A program made the position numbers and the translations under genes. From the NCBI RefSeq assembly GCF_035222275.1, contig NW_026946359.1, forward strand, positions 3,286,001 through 3,350,000: 64,000 nt of DNA, read 5' to 3'. This document shows, piece by piece, positions 21,381 through 30,987 of the stretch (position 1 is its first letter; every line of letters starts with the position of its first letter). The notes beneath the pieces were generated by a model. It worked only from the letters and a program-made list of their open reading frames with translations. It did no database searches and was not told the origin of the DNA. The stretch is from Podospora bellae-mahoneyi (taxonomy: Eukaryota; Ascomycota; Sordariomycetes; Sordariales; Podosporaceae).

Positions 21381-22275
21381 ATGCCACCAAACCTTCACTC
21401 CTTCCTAACAAACTTCTTCCCCCACTTCGTTCCCCGCCCAGACAGGAAAAGAAGTCTTTCTCGTCACCGGCGCCACTTCAGGCATCGGGGTTCTCTGTCA
21501 CACAACAGCCCTGCTCCCCCAATGGAAAAATCTGGATGGCAGCTCGCTTCCGAGTCCAAATTCTCAGCTGCCGTCCGATCCATCAAACCCTCCCGCCCCA
21601 ACTCCCACGGCGAACTCCTATTGTCCCTGTTTATCTTTCTTGGTTCTTACGGCATGGGGATGTTTTACCGAGCCTCGGGTTGGGGGGGGCACAGATGGGG
21701 TGTCTAACGGGCGGTGATTTCACCAACACCACCCCCGACCAAAGATGCTCCCGTGTCCAAAACCGGAGCCTGGGCGCAGGCGGTGGAGTCTGACAGGCGG
21801 TATGAAGACAAAGGGGTGGTGGGTGTTGGCGGTGAACCCGAGGGAATCCTGAGGAGTGGGTTGTCTGATGACCGGGAACTCAAGATACGGCCGGCGGCCA
21901 AGGTGCTCGGGTACCCGGCTGAGAACGGGAGTGTGACCGAGGTCTGGGCTGGTTTGGCGCCTGAGGTGACGGCGGAAGGAACGGTGGAGAAACGGGGTGA
22001 GTGCGATACCTATCTACCTGCCCACCTACTCCTCATTGGAAAAGGAAAAGTTGGGTGATGATGATGCTGACTTGACACTAGTTATTCCCTGTGTTGGGTG
22101 TGGGGGGGGGGGGGATTTACCCATCAGAGAGGACCTCAAGATGGCCGTTAGGTCGAGGGAGGAAGGGGGAAACGGGCGGGACGGGGGATTTTGGGGGGTT
22201 TGGTGTGACGAGCAGGTTGAGTCTTTGGTAGGGCGGGATAAGGTCACACACAGACCGGAAAGGTGGTGGTGGTGA
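21381..22275 (+). pseudogene. Short-chain dehydrogenase/reductase pseudogene
   Basis: Fragments of one SDR lie in order in different frames. NLHSFLTNFFPHF (N-terminus) is in one frame; TGKEVFLVTGATSGIG (Rossmann TGxxxGIG, from 21442) is in the second; PNGKIWMAAR (from 21518) is in the third; SESKFSAAVRSIK...PNSHGELL is back in the first. The frame then stops at 21707. The central part carrying the NNAG motif and the catalytic Tyr is missing; SKTGAW..., VVGVGGEPEGILRSGL and VTEVWAGLAPEVT follow from 21738. A normal intron (21997-22081, donor GTGAGT, acceptor CACTAG) would join this to VIPCVG...IREDLKMAVRS...FWGVWCDEQV, the usual SDR C-terminus. At least three indels, a stop and a central deletion make this non-functional. 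The damage is by indels rather than the C-to-T pattern of RIP. Confidence 0.8.
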
Positions 22276-22735
22276 TAAATTATGATGTGCGTTTCAGTCA
22301 GTCGATACTGACATGGGACAATGGTCTCCATCCTCCCTCACGCCATTTCTATTCACCGCATGAAATCACACTTTCTACCAGCAAGTAGAATAATCGCGGC
22401 TGTCTTCCTCATTAATTACAACTCTTCCAAAGATCTTCAAAAATATATCCATCCATCCACCAGGGGTGGAGGCAAGGGTGACAAAAGAAAAGAAGGGGGT
22501 ATAACCATTGCAATCCCAAAACAAAAGAAATGAATGACCGACGCCAGTCAGTGATGATGCTAGCTTGCTTCTCCCCTTCCTGAGAAGCCCCAATCTTATA
22601 CTCCTACTTTTCCCAAAAAAAAAAACCAAAAAAAAAACGCCTTGAATATATGCCCCAATCCCCTTTCCCAAAGTGATAAAACAAGCAGATAAAACAACAC
22701 AACAGAAAAGAACATACCCCCTCCCCCCTTATCAA
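22276..22735. other. Short 3' intergenic region
   Basis: It lies downstream of the SDR pseudogene and of the convergent 22736 gene. It is A-rich, with interrupted A-runs near 22615-22638. No gene is seen. Confidence 0.55.
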
Positions 22736-24031
22736 CTACCTCCCTAACCCCCCATATCCTCCCCCATTTACCCCATATTGATACCTATCCCCCTCCCTCC
22801 CTCCATACTGCTCCCCACCCCCTCCACTAACATACCCATCCCCTCTCGCAACCCCCCCCAAATCCGCCCGGTCCAACATCTCCGTAAAAGTAGTCATATC
22901 CGTATACCTCCTCCCATCATCCCCCTGTTGCGGCGTCCGATCCGGCGTGATATTCCTCGGATCCGCAAAAATATTGATACTAACACCACTCACCTCCCTC
23001 CCTTGCTGCTCTGGCGTCCTCGGCGCCAGTCCCCCCTGGTACTCCGGATTCCCATCATCACTAACCGGCATATCCGGCATATCCACATACTTCCTCTGCC
23101 CGCCCGGTTGCTGGGGTGAATAATCCGCAATCAACCCCCCATAAGCAACACTGCTCATCCTCCTATTCTGGTTTGGAGGTGAAGCAACAATCTGGTTGTT
23201 GTCGTAGGAGAGAACCGAGTTTCGCATGTCCATCGCGTTGTTGTTGAGCATTTGCGGGGTGGGCAGCCTGGCTCCGAAATCTGTTCTCAACGCCGGTTTA
23301 TCGTCGTGGAGGATAGGGGCGGAGATGATGTTGCCAAAGGAGGAGGTCGACCGCGAGAGTTTGAGGGGTGAGCTTGACGACGAAGCCGTCTGGCCAGCCT
23401 TTCTCTTGCGGATGAAGATGAAGGCGAGGACGCCGGCGATGATTAATACCACTGCTCCCGCTGCGGCACCGCCCGCGATTCCGGCGATAGGAGGGCCGGT
23501 AGACTGCGGGACTGCCGTCGCGGTCAGCGTCTCTGACGGACTCGCGGTGGTCGATGGTTTCGACGTGGGGGTGGTAGAAGGTCTCGAAGATGGTGTGCTC
23601 GACTGCGAAGGTGCAGCGTTCTGGTTGGTGTTCATGACACACTCGCCATTAACGCACGAGTACCCAAACGGACAGCAATCAGAGCCGCATTTTGGCAGAG
23701 AGCCCCCGAGGGCGGTTGTCTTGATGACAGAGTCGGGGGCCTTGTCGGCGTCTTGAAGCTCAATGTTGCAGTCGATGGGCCGGAGCTTTTGACATGTTGA
23801 ACCGTTCGGACAGCAGACGACCGTGGTGTTGCCGGCGAGGACGAGGCACCTGTCGCCTGCTGGGCAGCAGAAAGAGCTGGGGACGTTGGCGTTGCCACAT
23901 CCTGAAAAGTTTGGTGCGCCGCATGCGTCTTCTTGCCTGGCGAATATTTCGTATGTCGTCGGGATCGCGGACGCGGTCGCCAAGATCATGGCGAGAGCGA
24001 TGGCTCGGAGGGCTGTTCGTCTCCTGGCCAT
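22736..24031 (-). CDS. Single-pass membrane protein with Cys-rich ectodomain
   Basis: Intronless, 431 aa. The signal peptide covers about residues 1-22 (MARRRTALRAIALAMILATA...). The ectodomain (about 35-131) has 14 cysteines, including three CC pairs (55/56, 73/74, 119/120) in repeated CCP-G---C units such as FCCPAGDRC, VCCPNGSTC and DCCPFGYSC, and should form disulfides. A Ser/Thr/Pro-rich stalk (about 138-180) is a likely O-glycosylated spacer. One transmembrane helix (about 183-207, IAGIAGGAAAGAVVLIIAGV) is followed by the stop-transfer RKRK and a 220-residue cytoplasmic tail with LSRSTSSFG and many SP/TP sites. The Gly-Ala-rich TM next to a Ser/Thr stalk resembles Mid2/Wsc-type surface sensors in architecture only. 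Plasma-membrane location and sensing are inference; no catalytic domain is visible. Confidence 0.85.
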   Translation of the reverse strand: MARRRTALRAIALAMILATASAIPTTYEIFARQEDACGAPNFSGCGNANVPSSFCCPAGDRCLVLAGNTTVVCCPNGSTCQKLRPIDCNIELQDADKAPDSVIKTTALGGSLPKCGSDCCPFGYSCVNGECVMNTNQNAAPSQSSTPSSRPSTTPTSKPSTTASPSETLTATAVPQSTGPPIAGIAGGAAAGAVVLIIAGVLAFIFIRKRKAGQTASSSSSPLKLSRSTSSFGNIISAPILHDDKPALRTDFGARLPTPQMLNNNAMDMRNSVLSYDNNQIVASPPNQNRRMSSVAYGGLIADYSPQQPGGQRKYVDMPDMPVSDDGNPEYQGGLAPRTPEQQGREVSGVSINIFADPRNITPDRTPQQGDDGRRYTDMTTFTEMLDRADLGGVARGDGYVSGGGGEQYGGREGDRYQYGVNGGGYGGLGR

Positions 24032-26150
24032 CTCGGAGAGGAACCGATGTTATAATAACCCTTGATAACGTTTGTCTGGGCAGGCGTTGTGACGCCTGGG
24101 TAATGAGCTTTGTCCTATATTAGGTATCCCACGCTGGCAGGCACACGGTGTTCACCGAAACAGTGTGTGATGTTGCTATCGCTTCGGTTTGGCCCGAGTA
24201 AGAAAGGAAAAAGACATAAGATGAACTTGTGGAATAGTCGAACCACGCAACAACACTGTAAGTGATTTGCAGAACCAAGCCTGACTGGTAGCTAGTGAGC
24301 AGAGGAGAGAGAAAGAGAGAGAAAAAAAAGAGGGCCACAGGCCACCTTGAGTGTATATCGAAGCAGAGATGAGATGACGCATTTCGCCTTCAACTCCATC
24401 AAGACAAGACCTCTGGCTATTCTCGCGCAGAAACTAGACGCAGGGTCAGGTTAGCAGGTCGGGCAGAAGAAGCCGTCCTGTCCTGTCCAACGGACCCTGC
24501 TGCGGACCCATCAGGAATATTCTGGGCCATGTCGAGCTGCGGGCGGTTGAGAGGTCGCTGTTGAAGCGCCGATGACCTCCTGGGGTGACCATATGACCCT
24601 GCCAGAAAACGAGTGGTGGTGAGCAACTCTCTTTCACCGTTGGCTCCGTCCCAAACGGGCAACTGGGCGTTTGGAGAACAGTCGTGACAGGCCGAGGCCG
24701 ACCACCTGATTGGACAGCCCAACCAAATTGTGCTATTTTGGGTTACATAAAAATGACTCCACCTTACACTTTGTTGGCAGCGTGCACGGTCCAGGTACCC
24801 GCATCAACCACACAGCCTTGTTTTAACGCCAGGAACAACAAACTCAAGAATCTCAAAAAAAAAAAAAAAAAAAAAAAAGGCCCGTCATCGTCAACCCGCA
24901 TACCCGTCAAGCGCGCTTCCCATGATAAAAGAGGCCTCGTTTTGGTTTTCTTTCTTCCTCGGCATCATACGTGGCCATCGGGGCTTAGAGTCTTGGTTTT
25001 GCAAGCTGGGCGGGTATCTAACATCCAGTATCCCAACCCTCGCGGCCGCGCCGCCCTGTCCTGATGTGATGATGGCAAGTCTGATATCCACCACACCTCA
25101 CATCAAGCCGAGGTTTACCGCCCTTCATATCACAAAGTCCGGTTTCCTCTTGGCAAAAACTGTAGATCCGTGATACCCTTTCCTCGACAGTGTGTGTTGT
25201 GGAATGGTACCACCCAACGCAGGCCTCAGATCTGGCCGGGGGGGGCCGTCTACCGAACCCGGACCCGAAAAGACGGGAAGCCCACTTTGTTTCGCGCCAG
25301 ACCCCCGAAACAGTCCTGGCCCGTTGTGACCTTGACCACATGCAACTCTCAGAAAAACAAACATATAATAATCCCCATTGTTCGGCTTCAAAAGTGGCAG
25401 GTTCAGTCGGTTGGGATTGGGCTTGAGGTGCGCTTTGTTGATGAGACAAGGACGGTTGTGAGATGAGATGGGGATATGTAGGCCCCAGTAAAAATATTAT
25501 ATTCAATCTCTAACACAATGAAGAGTGTGATGTGTCAATCACCATGGTTGAAACCCGTTTTGCTTCAACACAAAAGTTACTGAATGAAGACACGGACAAA
25601 CAGTCTCACATCAACCAAAGAGTACATAAAAATATTCAATCTCAATACTTTTCATTCTTCACTTATCCACTAAACTAATCCCACATCCTCCCAAAAATCC
25701 AAATCATATCCAAATATTCATCAATCCATAAAAGAGCGTCGCCAACAGACTATGTCGCCATAGGTTATCTGATCAGGCTTTCTTTCAAAGGTCTCTCTCT
25801 CAATCTAAAAAGGCAATCAACATGTCAAAGCTAGAGAAAAAGGTGAAGAAGAGACCCAAAGTAGCCTAAAAGAAGTCCATAAAAATATGCCCCAATTTAT
25901 GCATAAATGATCATCCAAAATGAAAGTGAAAAAGTACGTATCAGAACCCAAAAAAAGCAATAACAGACTGGTAAGGTATCATCGTCAATGAAAAAAGTAA
26001 AAGGTACATAAAGAAAAGAGGAGTGAAAAAGAAGAAGAAGAGGGTATAAGCGGGGGTATAGATATCATGTCGAAATCCAAGAAAAAAAAAAGAAAAAAAA
26101 AAACCAAGAGCGGAGTATTACCAAAGGAAACCAACCCCCCTTTCCAAGCA
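24032..26150. other. Intergenic region with a 24-bp A-run
   Basis: About 2.1 kb with no recognisable gene. It includes the promoter side of the 22736 gene and the 3' side of the SAM-PH gene. An uninterrupted run of 24 A lies at 24855-24878. From about 25500 to 26150 the sequence is A-rich with repeated CATAAAAATAT-like words, probably a long 3' UTR or terminator region. Confidence 0.55.
24855..24878 (+). repeat. Poly-A tract, 24 nt
   Basis: Uninterrupted A-run between CTC and GGCC in intergenic DNA. There is no matching target-site duplication that I can see, so slippage is more likely than retroposition. Confidence 0.95.
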
Positions 26151-28873
26151 CTAAATCATATTCCCATTCACCACAACCTCAAACCCCTCCCCCTTCTGCT
26201 TCATGGCCTTAGCAAGCATCAACTCCCTCATCCAATCAATCCTCTCATCCCTCCCCTTGACCGCAAAATGATGCGTCTTCCCCGTCCCATTCACCGCCCC
26301 CTCAATCCCCTCCCTCTCCCCCCCAGCACCACTCTCCTTCTTCTTACTGAGCACCCCCCCCAGCCCAAGCGCCTTCCTCCCATCCTGCGGCACCAGCTGA
26401 AAACTAAAAGCACCCACATCCCCCCTCCTCGCCAACTCATCACTCCCCCGTCGGATATGCATCGCCTTGAACGCCGCCCCCAGCTTATTCCCGCTCTGCT
26501 GCATGCTGCTGCAGGCAATAGCATAGTCATCAATATCGATATACTCCAACGTCCTATTCTTCTCCTTCTCATCCTTGTGCATTGTCAGCCTTGTCCCCTG
26601 AAGTCTAAAGAAATGCTCGTGCCACTCGTGCCTGAGCATCTTTGTTTTTCTCTTCTTCATGAGACCTTGATAACTGATAGCCTCGCCACCCGTCATGTCA
26701 GGGGTGGGTTTATCGCTCACGGGCGACAGTCGGCCGTTGATGTTGACTGTTTTCACACCGGCAGGGTTGTTGGTAGTAGTAGTACTAGTAGTAGTTGTTG
26801 TAGTAGTAGGGGGGATGGCTTTTTCCAACGTGGGGCGGTCGGTTTGTGTCCAGGGGTAGTTCACCCTCGGGGGAGCCTGCAACGGACGACGCTGTGAAAA
26901 AGAGCGGTTGAGGGTGGAGGGGATGTTGTTGTGGCTGTTGTTGTTGGAAAGAGGGGAGACGATGCTGTTCTCGTCGAGGGCCGGCATGACGGGGAAGGAG
27001 GGCCGGCGGATGGTGTTGCGTGACAGAGACCGCATCGTGGGGTTGCGGTAGTTCATGTCGGGGGGCACAGACTGCGAAAAGTCACGCGAGGGGGCGGGGA
27101 GGGAGGTGATGGTGATGGGCACGTCCATTTCTGAGAAGGGTGTGCCGAAACGGTACAAGGGAGCGGCGCCGGTGGGGGTGGACTCTGATGAAGAGGGGGA
27201 GAGTTCTCGGAAGGAGGGGATGACTTGGGAGATTGGGCGGGCGGAGCGGGCGCGGGCGGATTGAGGGTCGTAGGTGTTGGGTGTGGTGGTGGATGGGTGG
27301 GTTGGGATGGAGAGCTTGGGGAGGCCGCGGAGGCCGGTGTGAGGTTGGGGGGTGGTGGTGTTGCTGCCGTAGACCGGGGAGTTACTCACGGGGGAGATCT
27401 CAAAGGGTGGTGTTGGGGGGACTTCGCTGCTGGTGGAGTGTTGGTGTTGGAAGTCGAGGAAGTGACGGACGTTGTCCTGGGCGTCTCTTGTCTCGACATT
27501 ACGAAGGGCAGCTTCTTGGAGGTACTGCATTGTTGTGAAGGCACCGGGTCCCATGACATCGGATGAAGCCACCACAGAAGGGACGACGTCGGATACCGGG
27601 CGGAACTCGTCCTCTTCTGGCGCGACAAGACCCGTGGTAGCGGTGACCTTTCCAAGGTCGCCGGCAAGCATGATGACGCCCTTGTCGTTGAGGAACGGGT
27701 GGTCCTTCTGGAAGGCCTCCATCAGCCGCTTGTATCTCTTGGCCTTGGAGCAGTTCTCGCCCTTGGAGCACTGGTGAGGCTTTGGCAGTACCTGCTCAAT
27801 ACCCACGATGGACACCGACTCCAAAGGAGAGATGACATCGTTGATCTTCAACCTCGGCTTCCGTTTGTCTTTGGTCGCGCCGCTCTCCTTCCTCTTGAGT
27901 TCCCTTCTGACCTGCTTGTCCGGCTCATCCTCAATCGGTGTCTCGGGCATAGGCTCCGGCTTCTGCATGTCCCTCATGCTGTGAATCTCCTCCCAAATCA
28001 ACGTCCTCACGCCAAAAGATGAAATCCCCAGCTCCTTCAAGTCCTCAAACTTCAAAGTGATCAAAATAGCACCCGTGATATCATTCTCGACAAACTTTTC
28101 CGCGGCGGGAAGCTCAACACCGGCATTCAGCATCCTCTGCGCAACCATTTCCGGAGACCACATATGCAGCGCCGACGTATCAAGCTCCTCGTCGGTAAAC
28201 TCAAAAGGGCCGGCCGTGTTGCGCCTCTTTTTTGGCAGAGCGGTGAGGTGAACATCCTGAAGCTGGTAGTCCATCAGATGTGGCTTCTTGGGCGTCACAG
28301 GCGAGAGCGAAAGCGCATGTTGCAACTCGATGGACTGGGCCGAGGACATGGAGCTCCGGAACAGGTGAGGACCTCTCGGGCCTTCTACTGGTTGCTGCTT
28401 CACTTCGTACGTGTCGAATGCGAAGGGCCGTTGCCGCAGGGACCTTGGTGTTTGGACCTCGTCGTATGTGGAAAGGGTGGTAAAGCTGTGTTGGCCGGAC
28501 TGCGTGTTGTTGTTAGCAACTGCCCCTCTGTCCACATCAGGGGTGGTCAACGCACCGAACCGCCAATGCTGGCACGGGGGGAACATTCGCCATCTTCAAT
28601 TCCTTCCAGATCCCCGAATTCGCTGTAGACCTCGTCGTCGTCGTCGTCGTCATCATGATCATCATGTTCGTGGCCCATCTCGGCTTCTGACTCCATGAAT
28701 TCCGTGTACACAGAGTTTGGCCTGTCATTGAAAGCCGGCGTTGTGAATACCGGACCCCTCGCCCTCCCCTTTTCCCTCATTTCCATCTGCGGGTGCTCTC
28801 GTGGAGCGAAGCGTACTTGAGCCTATACAATTGTTAGTATTTCACTCACTATCCAGCTATTCATGCCTACCAT
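26151..28873 (-). CDS. SAM and PH domain protein
   Basis: Three exons on the minus strand: 28873-28871 (the ATG alone), 28822-28556 and 28499-26151, total 872 aa. Intron 1 is 48 nt (GTAGGC, branch ATACTAAC, acceptor TATAG). Intron 2 is 56 nt (GTGCGT, branch TGCTAAC, CGCAG). The spliced N-terminus is MAQVRFAPREHPQMEM. An acidic Asp run (about eight D near residue 54) follows. A SAM domain lies at about 202-267 (HMWSPEMVAQRMLNAGVELP ... FEDLKELGISSFGVRTLIW). A Cys/Lys-rich block HQCSKGENCSKAKRYKRLMEAF follows near 340. A long Ser/Pro/Thr-rich linker leads to a C-terminal PH domain at about 715-860 (GLMKKRKTKMLRHEWHEHFF ... WMRELMLAKAMK). SAM-PH architecture is shared with yeast Boi1/Boi2 polarity scaffolds, but no SH3 domain is visible, so orthology is not claimed. 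Membrane-associated scaffolding is inferred. Confidence 0.87.
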
Positions 28874-29204
28874 TGTGAAATCAGACTCGGTGTAACAGGT
28901 GAGATTGGCAGAGTAAATTGTTTGCCAAGGTAAGGAGTTAGTGCCGTTGCCGGCAATGTTTGCCTTTCAAAAAGACAAAGATAGGTTCTTAAGATGGAGC
29001 AGTTGGGACGAACTAGACACTGTTGTTCGCATGCCGACTCGGTCACTGCTTGAAGCCAAAAGCGGGAGAAGAGGACAAGAGGTGGGACGGTGTGGCGGGC
29101 GGCTACAGATATGGGTTATGTACCACGGTCCACGGTATGGCAAGCCGCGATGTCGGGGTTACTGCTACTACAGCATATGTGCAAGCGCTCGGATGGGAGG
29201 CAAC

Positions 29205-29284
29205 GGTGCGGTGCGGTGCGGTGCGGTGCAGTGTCCAAGGTGGCCGGTCACAATGTGATCGGTCGGTGTGGTGTGGTGTGGTGT
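29205..29284 (+). repeat. GGTGC and GGTGT pentamer repeats
   Basis: About five GGTGC units at 29205-29229 and four GGTGT units at 29265-29284, separated by 35 bp of unique sequence. The two units differ by one base, suggesting a common origin. Confidence 0.85.
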
Positions 29285-29340
29285 GATAAATGTTAAGTGT
29301 TGGGGGCCAGAGAGTGAAGAGATAGGTAGCATGCCATCTA

Positions 29341-29375
29341 TCCATCCAACCATCCAACCATCCAACCATCCATCC
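29341..29375 (+). repeat. CCATCCAA short tandem repeat
   Basis: Tandem CCATCCAA octamers (three to four copies with CCATCC edges) lie 56 bp downstream of the pentamer repeats. Confidence 0.85.
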
Positions 29376-29555
29376 TCTGTCCGGCACTCACAGAGACACG
29401 CATGAAAGCAGCAGCAGCAAGACTCGCAGGAACACCCTTCCACCCTTCCAGGTTTCCCCTAGCACGCACCCATTCCGGGGTATAATTATAGCAGGGCATC
29501 GCATCGAACTAGGGACGGCCGAAAGGCGAAGGCTGGTTGGGCAGATGGCCACATC

Positions 29556-29588
29556 TCTCTGCAGTCCACTCTGCATGGACTGCAGAGA
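29556..29588. repeat. Perfect 13-bp inverted repeat, 7-nt loop
   Basis: TCTCTGCAGTCCA (29556-29568) and its exact reverse complement (29576-29588) flank CTCTGCA. It would form a stable hairpin in RNA or a palindromic protein site in DNA. It has no following T-run on either strand. Confidence 0.9.
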
Positions 29589-30962
29589 AGTCACGGATGT
29601 GCAGAGGACGGTGAGAGGATGGGTGGTGAGTTGTTGTCATTGGTGAGAAATTCATGTGGTGCTTGAATGGTACCGAGCAATGCTGTGTTGCCATTGGTCC
29701 ATCTGCACAAAATCGCTTCGAAATAGACGGCCTAAGCGCCCAGTGACAGGCGCTAAGCCCTTCCTGTCAAACATCCATCCCATCCCCCCTCAACACTCTA
29801 GACTCTTCCCTGCCCTGGCAACAACTGAACTGGACCTGGTCCGCCGCCCCCCGACCTCCCTTGTGTTCCTTTTTCTCACCTTGCCTCCGCTCATCAGGCC
29901 GAATCTTGCGGGAAAAGGTCTATCAAATCGGCCTCAGCGCGGCCGGTCATAAGATCCGGCATACATCCGCTGGCATTCCATATTCCAGATCCCTTCCATG
30001 AGGCCTCAGAGGGAACCTGCCGCCGATCATTTCTGGCCCGACAATAGACAAGGAGTGTCTCGGTCTCGAAGGACACACTCTCCGGCGGATGAGAGCCACT
30101 CTGTACCCCCTCTCCCATTGCTTTGCCGCGTGGGGTGGTCAGCATGAGTGCCGTGCAGTGCTCACTCCGTTGCACAGAGACAGCGGCCCCGCACGCTCAC
30201 CAAAGGCACAGCACAGCAGAGCAGCAGTCGCGGGGTCAACCACCACCGACAACCGGTTTATTCCCTCTCGCTGTGTTCTCATGATAATCCCTATTTCTTA
30301 CTCCATATCCCTTCTCCATCAAGGCCCGTCCCGACCGATACACTAGGTAATCTCATCACCCAATTGGGCCCTCACCCTTCACTAAAAGTCAATTGGGCAC
30401 AAGAGAGAGTCATCTGTGATCGGCAACTACCCACGCAGTAGTCCCGGATTGCCCGTTGTAGCTCGCACGGTGGAACGGTCCGAGAAAAAAAACTTCTGGC
30501 CACTCCCCTACAATCCTGCTGCGCTCAGCCGGGGGTGGGCAGGCTTGCCTCGTTGGTCAGCTCCTCCTCTCGCTCGGCTTTCACAAAGATACCTCTCTCT
30601 GCCTTACCCCTCCTCCCCGCCAGTCCTACCCAATAAGTCGGGGATAACATGACCCTTTTACTCCAAAGGCACATGAACACCCCAAAAAGACCCCCTGCCG
30701 GGCCATTTTCCATGCTTTCGTGACAGGGCAGCAGGGTGGTTCCTACCCGAGACTGGGCTTCAAGCGTGGATATCCGCATGAAACAAGCCCTCTCTTGCGG
30801 TGAAGCCCACCTCGGCCAGTCATCTTTTTTGTTTGTTTTTTGGTCCTTTGACCACTGTCTGCGTCATCGTACACAGCCATCCTTGCCACGCGGTTCATTC
30901 AGCTAGGTTCTGTCTGTCTACCCGACTGTCAGGGTTCCCCGCGGCCGCCGCCCAGCCAGACA

Positions 30963-30987
30963 GCGGCGGCGGCGGCGGCGGCGGCGG
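30963..30987 (+). repeat. GGC trinucleotide run
   Basis: Eight consecutive GGC/CGG units in the gene-free region; ordinary microsatellite. Confidence 0.9.
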
